NCBI GenBank assembly: GCA_037074705.1 | Contig: CM073590.1 | Coordinates: 216,096,246-216,160,245 of the forward strand | Length of the DNA stretch: 64,000 nt | DNA from: Zhengitettix transpicula | Lineage: Eukaryota > Arthropoda > Insecta > Orthoptera > Tetrigidae | Reading direction: 5' to 3' | Shown: piece by piece, positions 15,001 to 23,900 of the stretch | Layout: each line of letters begins with the position of its first letter | Numbering within the stretch: the stretch's first letter is position 1 | Notes under the pieces: model-generated | Database searches by the model: none | What the model saw: the letters and a program-made list of their open reading frames with translations, nothing else | Told to the model about the DNA's origin: nothing | Program-made: the position numbers and the translations under genes

Positions 15001-17955
15001 AAAGACAATCTAGCTGGTGAATTAGAACATCTTAAAACCGTTTTCCGCCAGAACAGATACAATCCCAGCCAGATAAAGAGGGCACTTGCGCTCCGAAGGG
15101 AGAAAACAGCAGAGGAAAAGGAAATTGCAGTCAACCATGCTTACATTCCTTTCGCCCGTAACATCAGCAACTGTATAGGACGGCTACTGGCCAAGCATAA
15201 CATTGAGACGGTCTTCTATCCACAAAAGAAAATTAAAGAAATGCTTGGCTCGGTTAAAGACCATATAGGACTTCGTACACCTGGGGTCTACAGCATATCG
15301 TGCGAATTTGGCAAGAAGTACATCGGCCAAACTATTCGTACGGTAATGGACAGATGCACAGAACATCAAAGACATCTGAAACTAAAACAACCAAATAAGT
15401 CAGCGGTTGCAGAACATGCCATAGAATCCGGCAATGACATAAAATTCAATGAAACCAAAATCTTGGATTGTGTCAATGGTTTCTGGAGCAGCATAATCAA
15501 AGAGGCCATACATATTAGGACACAAGACAACCTGCTAAACCGGGACACCGGGTTTCAATTGAGCAAGACTTGGGACCCAGCTATAACATTGTTAAGACGA
15601 GGGGTCCGGAGCTCTATTGTGGCTGGGGTTGCTGAGTGTAAGGTACCTCGGCGAGTGGCCGGCCTTTTGACTGATGCTGACATGGCGGAGGCGGACTGTT
15701 GACTGAGCGCTGATTGGCTCTCACAGCGTGATGATTCAGTGGAGGATATATATAATATGCAATAGAATGGTTCCGACACTTCGCCTAGAAGATGACGACA
15801 GAGCTTTTAGTCGTCGAAACGTTGCGTTCTACAATTATGCAAAACCCGGTTGAACTCCAAGAACAATATATTGAACAACTGCACCGGAAAAAGCTTCAAT
15901 CTTTGATCCCCTTTATTGTACTTTTGATAGCATATTTCTCCAAATTAGTCAAGGAATCACCAAAACTAATATCTTTAATGGCTCATAGACCTGCTGAATG
16001 CAGTTCTAGAATTGTTGGCAACAAACAAGAGCAAGTCCAGTAGATAGCTAGTAATTAGATAAATAAATAGGCAATTAACAAATAAAAATAGGAGTTACAT
16101 GAAATACCACACAATATTTTTGTAATCCTTGTTGCTTTTGTCAGGTGATATAAATATTCAAGAAATCCTGTATCACCTGACAAGAAAAAGGAGTGCAGAA
16201 ACATTCTATATCTTAATTTAGCACTTATTTTTGTCTGCTATTTAGATACTTATATATCTAATTAGTAAACTTTTAACACAGACGTTTAATATTTTACAAT
16301 ACCAATAGTGAGATGTCGTGGTCATAAAATATGAAGAAGTGCCTGCAAGCTGCACATGAAGAAAAAATAATAAAAATAAGACTTCCTAAAACCTCCTCAT
16401 TTTAGTCTAGTTATTTTTTTATGAATATTGTTCTATCAGGGTTGCATAGACTAAATAGTTTTCACCACCCAATTTCAATCTTCTATTTTTATAATAAACT
16501 CGCTAATAATTTTATAGATATCATATCTTCAAAGATCTTTCTTGTAACTTTCTCTCACACAATAAAGTATGGGTATAGTAAAATATGGGTATGTGGTATA
16601 CATAATAATTTTGAGGAACTATATTGTTTATTTTTATGAATGTAAACCATTTTTAAATCCATGCCAAAACTCTATAGCATTTATATCTGTAAGACCTGTA
16701 ATTGGTCTGCAGATGGAGCTATGGCAGTACATCAACAGATGCCCATGAGGCAACGCCGGTGTTGTGCATCTGCAGCTGTGGCTAAGATCTCAAGGTTTGC
16801 CCGGCGTTTGAGAAGTGATTCCTGGGATGGTGTGTGTATTCTCTGCTTCTTAAATACCTGTGCTCTTATAGCAAATGTTAATAAATGTTCCATTTTTTTG
16901 AAAATTAATTTGTTGCCTGATTTGCAATTAACATATATATATATATATATGTAATTTTTGCAGTAACTTGTTTGTGTTTTTTTGGTTGTGTAGCAACAAA
17001 AATATTTTTTAGTTACTTGCATTTTAAATTTAATGATCTTAATATTTGGTATATGAAGTATATAATATTAGTAAGGATATGACATTGTCAAAAATAATTG
17101 TGATATTGGTATGGAAAGGAAAGAGAGATAGCTTATGACTTTCCTGAATGTGAAATATGGTGTAGCAATAGGTAACTGAAGGTAGTTCTTCAAATTTTTT
17201 CAGGAAAGCCACAAGCTATCTCTCTTTCCTTTCCATACCAATATTGCAATTACATACATATATAAATATAACAAAGGTTGGGAATATGCTGTGAAGAAAG
17301 CATATGCTTTAGGCAGAGTAATACACTCAAAGGAAGCATATTTTCAAGGCAAAGAGAGGAACGGAAGAAGAAAAGACTAAATAATTTGCAGGGCTGGGAA
17401 TCAAACCCAGGTACTTTTGCTTTAGAAGCAAATACTCTACCACTGTCCTACCGTGCCTATTAGCAGTTCTAACTAATATAGCCAGTCATATTAAGTGTAG
17501 AGGGTGGAAAGTAAAACCCTACATGTGTGTGTTTGTTTGTTTGTTTGTACATGTGTGTTTGTTTGTTTGTACGTGTGTGTTTGTTTGTATATGTGAGTTT
17601 GTAAGTGTGTGTGCGCATACGTGCACAATAATCTTAATAACTGTCTTTTCATTCATCGACTCTTACTTACCGATTCATTAACAAGGTTTTAAGGCAATCC
17701 TAACAAGCAGTCCTCTGATCCACCCATATCAAACGACTCAGGCCATCCTTCTCCTTACAGCTTGTATCGCTGACTGACTGTGCTTTTGTTCACAGCTTTC
17801 AACATTGCACATTGTTGACAATAATACCGTCTGAAAATTACACATTCTTACGCAATTCTGACTGTTGCCTACAATACCTGGGCCATGATATTAGGCTGAC
17901 AACACAAATATTAAGTAATTTATCAAATCCTTTCATTACAAATATTGGTGGTTAC

Positions 17956-18002
<47 letters not shown>

Positions 18003-18260
18003 ATTAGGAGAATCCATTAAGGAACTAATTCACATTCAAACTTGGATAGTGAGGAAGGATAGAAATAAATAGGAGGATTGCGCTTTATGTGAATTCATAT
18101 GCTCGGGCGAAGAATTACGCACATAGAAAAGCATATGTTCAACGCAGAGAGAAGGATGGAAGAAGAAGGAAAGACTGAAAATATTTGACTCGAGCATATG
18201 AATTCACATAAAGCGCAATCCTCCTATTTATTTCTATCCTTCCTCACTATCCAAGTTTGA

Positions 18261-18323
<63 letters not shown>

Positions 18324-20955
18324 AGCCGCACTGCTACCCTCCTTTCTATTTTTCGTTGATTATTCATGTTTGGGCGCCAGGTAATTTTTGGGATAAAATC
18401 ACCAAAACACTTTTTTAATCTTTCATAATTTTATTTAATCGAACATGAGACATAGGTCACTTTCAGGGCACGGCTTATCAATTATTTGGAGCACGTCCAT
18501 CTTCGGTCGAGTCCAGCCTGGAACTGACCATTACGCTTCTGCCCTTGGCCGACCTAAAACAACATCGCATTTCCGGCACCTGCATAAACACAACCACTGC
18601 AGTCACCCCCGCCAAGGGCGCTCGACCGTACCTCGCAACAATCATGTTACAATATATATATTGGTATGGAAAGGATAGAGAGATAGGTTGTGGCTTACCT
18701 GAAAGTGAAGTGCGGTGTCGCCATGAGGAACTGAAGGTTGTTCTTCAAATTTTCGGAGGCTCTCAGCCTCCTTCTTCAGGAAGGAGTGTTACACCATTCC
18801 GTGCACCGGTCGGCTGCGGAGATTTGACCGCCACACGGCCAGTGGCCCATAAACAATCAACACCCCCACCAAGCCACTAACTTTCTCTCATAGGGGAAGG
18901 TTGTGGGATAGGAAAGGTTAGGATACAGATCATTCATACAAAGCATCCCATGTATACATGTATGCTTGAACATACAAATACACATGAACACGTATGCATA
19001 CTTCTACATACATGAGCATGCTCATACATACTCATGGTCTCGTGAAAGTGGTGATTGCAGGTAGGAAGGGCACTAATTACAGGATATCGAGTGCTGGGCT
19101 TTGCCTGGACTGCAAGACATGTGGGAAAGATAGTTCCCATTGATGGAGTTCTGCTTCTGATGAATCGGGGGGTAGAGCTTTAAGGATGGTGAGTGTGAAG
19201 CATTGGTCGAAATTATTCTTGTTGTGGTTTTGGATGTGAGCAGCTACTGGGAATTGGATTTTAGATAGTTTGACAGTGCTACGGTGGTTGGCTATACAAT
19301 CAGGGAGGGGTCTTTTGGTTTGGCCTATATAGAAGGGCAGAGTCTGCAGTTAATTTGGTAGATGGTGTGGGAGGAGAGGAAGGTGATATTTTCTTTGATT
19401 TTGAATGTTTTGTTGTGATTATGAAAGGTTGTGGTGGGCTGTAAGATAGGGCAGACATGGCATCTGCTCCTACCGCAAGGTTTGCAACCTGGCAGGAGTG
19501 GGCGGGTATGGGTTTTGCACGGGTGTACAAGTAAATTTCGGAGGCTGGGTGGGTGTCTGAAGGCAACCCTTGGGCAGGTGGGGAGTATAGTGGGAAGGAT
19601 GGTTTTCAATTCAGGGTTGGATTGCAGTCCAGTGTATGTTAGGCGGAGAATGGAATTGATTTTTTGTAGTCCAGGAAAGTATGTTGTCGTGAGGGGTGGA
19701 CTACTTTTTTTTGTTTTCGTCAAGAGTGGGTTTGGGTGTTTGATAGGGCCCAGGTTATCTGTTTATGGAGGAGGTCGCTAGGATAGTTTCTATTGATGAA
19801 AGCGTTAATGACCCCGTTGGTGTAAGAGGCGAGGCTGTTCCAGGTGGAGCAAATACGTGCTCCCCTGAGGGCTAGACTTTATGGGAGGGAGCGTTTTGTG
19901 TGGTGTGGTAGTGAAGTGCAAATATTGAAGTGTATTTGTAGGTTTGATGTGGATAGATATGTTGATCGTGCCAGAGCTCAGGTGTACGCCAACGTCTATG
20001 AGGGTGACTTTGGTTGGGGAGTGTTTCCAGGTGAATTTAACGGCTGTTCATGGGACGCCTGGAACAGGCCCACCTAAATTACTCCCCATTAAAACCCCTG
20101 GTCTGGTTCAGGTTCATAGATGACATCATCATGCTATTTGATCCACGGACCAGACTCCCTATCTGAATTTCTCCACACCCTGAACACCAAACATTCAAAA
20201 TCAAAGAAAATTTATTACCTGCATCTCCTCCCACACCATATACCAAATTAGCTGCAGGCTCTGCCCTGCCTTCTATATAGACCAAACCAAAAGACCCCTC
20301 CCTGAACGTATAGCCAACCACCGCAGCACTGTCAAACTATCTAAAATCCAATTCCCAGTAGCTGCTCACGCCCAAAACCACAACATAAATAATTTCGACC
20401 AATGCTTCACACTCACCATCCTTAAAGCTCTACCCCCTGATTCATCAGAAGCAGAACTCCATCTATGGGAACTATCTTTCCAACATGTCTTGCAGTCCAG
20501 GCAAAGCCCTGGACTCAACATCCTGTAATTAGTGCCCTTCCTACGTACCATCCCCACTTTCACGAGACCATGTGAGTATGTATGAACATGCTCATGTATG
20601 TATAAGTATGCATATATGTGTGTGTGTATGTTCAAGCATACATGTATACATGGGATGCTTTGTATGAATGATCTGTATCCTAACCTTTCCTATGCCACAA
20701 CCTTCCCTTGAGAGAGAAAGTTAGTGGCTTGGTGGGGGTGTTGATTGTTTATGGGCTACTGGCCATGCGGCAGTCAAAACTCCACAGTCCGCAGCCGGCT
20801 GGTGCACGGAATGGTGTAACACTCCTTCCTGAAGAAGGAGGCTGAGAGCCTCTGAAAATTTGAAGAACGACCTTCAGTTCCTCATGGCGACACCGCACTT
20901 CATTTTCAGGTAAGCCACAACCTATCTCTCTATCCTTTCCATACCAATATTGCAA

Positions 20956-20990
<35 letters not shown>

Positions 20991-23900
20991 TAGAGAGATA
21001 GTTTTTGAAATTAGAGTCTGGTTTATCCACATGGAACTGAAGGAACTTCTTCAAATTTTCAGTGTTACACTATTCCGTGCACCGACTGGCTGTGGACTGT
21101 CCGCAGTGTAAAAAAAAATTTGCTTAACTTCCTTAGATCCCACTGTGTTACTTATTACTTTCCACTCCACTGTTGGTTTATGTATATGCATATATTATTC
21201 CTTTATTTTCCCAGTGTTGTGACCTTTCCTTGTGTGTGTGTGTGAGAGAGAGAGTTGTTGAGTGTTGATTGAATCTGTCTGACAGCTGCTGTGTCTGACA
21301 GCTACCCAGCAGTTATTCCTACTATCTTGAGTTGGCTAAGCTGTCTCTCTTTCCTATCCAAATGTGTTATATATAAAGGGTTATTAAAAATGAATGATCA
21401 GATTGCAAACATTTATTTCTTCCAAACTACAAAAGATAGAAATATAATTCCAACATTAATAGATTGAGAAAAGTTCAAAATATGAACAGTCCAGGTAGAA
21501 ATGCCAGTCACGGTTGCAGTGGCACTTTGGAAAAAGTGTGCTGACTCCACAGGAACAATCATTTGTGTGCTGCAATGTGCAGTTTAATGCCTGTTTAAGA
21601 AATAACTGCCTCAGCAGATTTACAAATGGCATTACTAATGGCATTGAAAATTCATAGAATATGGTTGCATCTGCAAACAGAACAGCACGGGCAAGCATTG
21701 CATCCTGACAACCACAACAAAAGGTTTGAATTTTGCATTATCATGTTAGATTTTGGAAGAGGACAATTTTTTTGAACTAGTAATTTTGTCTGATGAATCC
21801 ATTTTTATCTTTCTGGTAAAGTTAAAATTTGGACAAGTGGAAATCGTACAACAGTTATTAAACGTGAAACCGATTCACTGAAGGGTAACTTCTTTTGTGC
21901 CATTTCTGTGAACAAAGTTTATGGACCTTTCTTCATCATAGAGAAAACTGTGACAGGACTCTTGACATGCTTCAAAACTGGCTATTTCCCCAACTTGAAG
22001 ATGATTCAGATGACTTCACCTTCATTCAAGATGGTGCCCTGCCTCACTTCTCCAACCACGTCTGACATTACCAGGATGTTGAATTGAAAGAGGAGGACAA
22101 GAAGATCAACTTCATTGCTGGTTGCTTCCCAGGTCACTAGACCTTACTCTGTGTGATTTTTATCTGTGGGGTTACATAAAAGACCGTTCTTTTGTCCCTC
22201 TGACACTCTTCAAGACCTACAACATCAAATTATTAAAGTTGTGAATTTGATAACAAGAGACCAGCTGATTCATGTGTGGCAAGAAATGAGCCACCATTTT
22301 GATATTTGTCATATAACACATGCTGTTCATATTCTGTGCATTAAAAAAATTAACTTTTGTCTGTCCAGTTTGGAAGAAATAAATGTTTGAAATTATGTGT
22401 GTGAAATTTATTTTCAATGAAAATAGAGTCAATTTTCTAGACCAAATATAGTGAAAATGCCAACATCTATGTAAAAGACCAAATATATTATTTTACATAG
22501 ATGTTGTCAGTTTCACTCCCTCTATCATCATAAGTTCAGCATAATATATTTGAGAAATGCCAGTTTGAATACTCCCTATTCTATTGATTTTTTCTTCAAA
22601 GTTTGCTGTTATTTACGTATAATTCATAGCACACTAGTCACTTGAAGCGTCTACCTGTTCTATGGAAGATGATTTAATAGTAATACTTTTTCTTGGCTTG
22701 TTTCGAAAAACAGTTAAATCCTTCAATTTATCTGGTAAATTGTTAGCTGCATGTTTAATGTGTCACTGTCCAATGTCATTGGAAAGAGAGAAAATTTTGA
22801 ATAAATTATGAGAAAACTATTCTCTGTAACATAACGCTATGTGTAAGATTACCTATATTGTGAATGATTGTTAAATTACTTATATTTTTCCTAATCTAAC
22901 AAAAATATTTATATAAATAAATACCTACAAAACCAAGATTAACTTTCTTTTCTTTTGTACATATTTTATATTATTAACACTTCATTTGAAAATCATTTAG
23001 ATGAGGACAGCACACAGAGTGAAGACGTTGCTCCATCACGTCGTAGTGGGCGACACTCTGTGAAAGTTAATCAAGATTTACCACTTAATTATCCAGTTTT
23101 GGATAAAATAATTAAAAATATGGTGGGACATAAAGAAGCTTGGCCATTCAGGTTACCAGTAAGTAAAACTGAGGTAAGTTTCAGTATCTGTTCTGCATTA
23201 AAAATATGTTACTGCAGCTGTATTGAAATAGATCTAGTTTCTTTTGGATACAAAATGTATACAGCTAAACAACAAAAATAATATTCAGTAGTTTTAAAGG
23301 TTTATAAAACTTCCAGAATACTCTGAAAAACATCAATTCAGTATAATTGTTTTCATTGAAGTCTATGTTAAATATATTCTTTTAAGCATTAGTAGTTAGT
23401 GGTTTTATGTTTTAAAAATTGACACAAGAATTGAATTTAAACTTGCTGCTCTTGTAAAGTACCTAACAGATTAAAGAGTAAATAATTCAGTTAATTGCTG
23501 GCAAAATTATAGTCGAAAATTTAGAGACCATAACTATTAATTTGGTTAGAAACTTCAATTTAACATGATAATTAATTAGTTGTACTACATGTATAAGACA
23601 TGAATATTATTAATTGAAAACGTAAATAGAATATTAACACTATTTGTTTTGAATGAGAGTATAAAATTATACGAATTAATGCACATATGTTACAATTTTG
23701 AAATCCTAGTGATTTCTTTAATTTGCATTTTCTCGTGCTTGGTAGTAAAAAATTATTTTTATGCAATCAAATAACAATCTTTCTCAGTGTATGGATTTGA
23801 TAAGATCCTCAGCTTATCAACCTGGTCAATTCTTTATTATAACACTACATTTCAGAAAAATATGATAACGGTGAAGCTGAATTTGTCTGAAATGTGTTAC

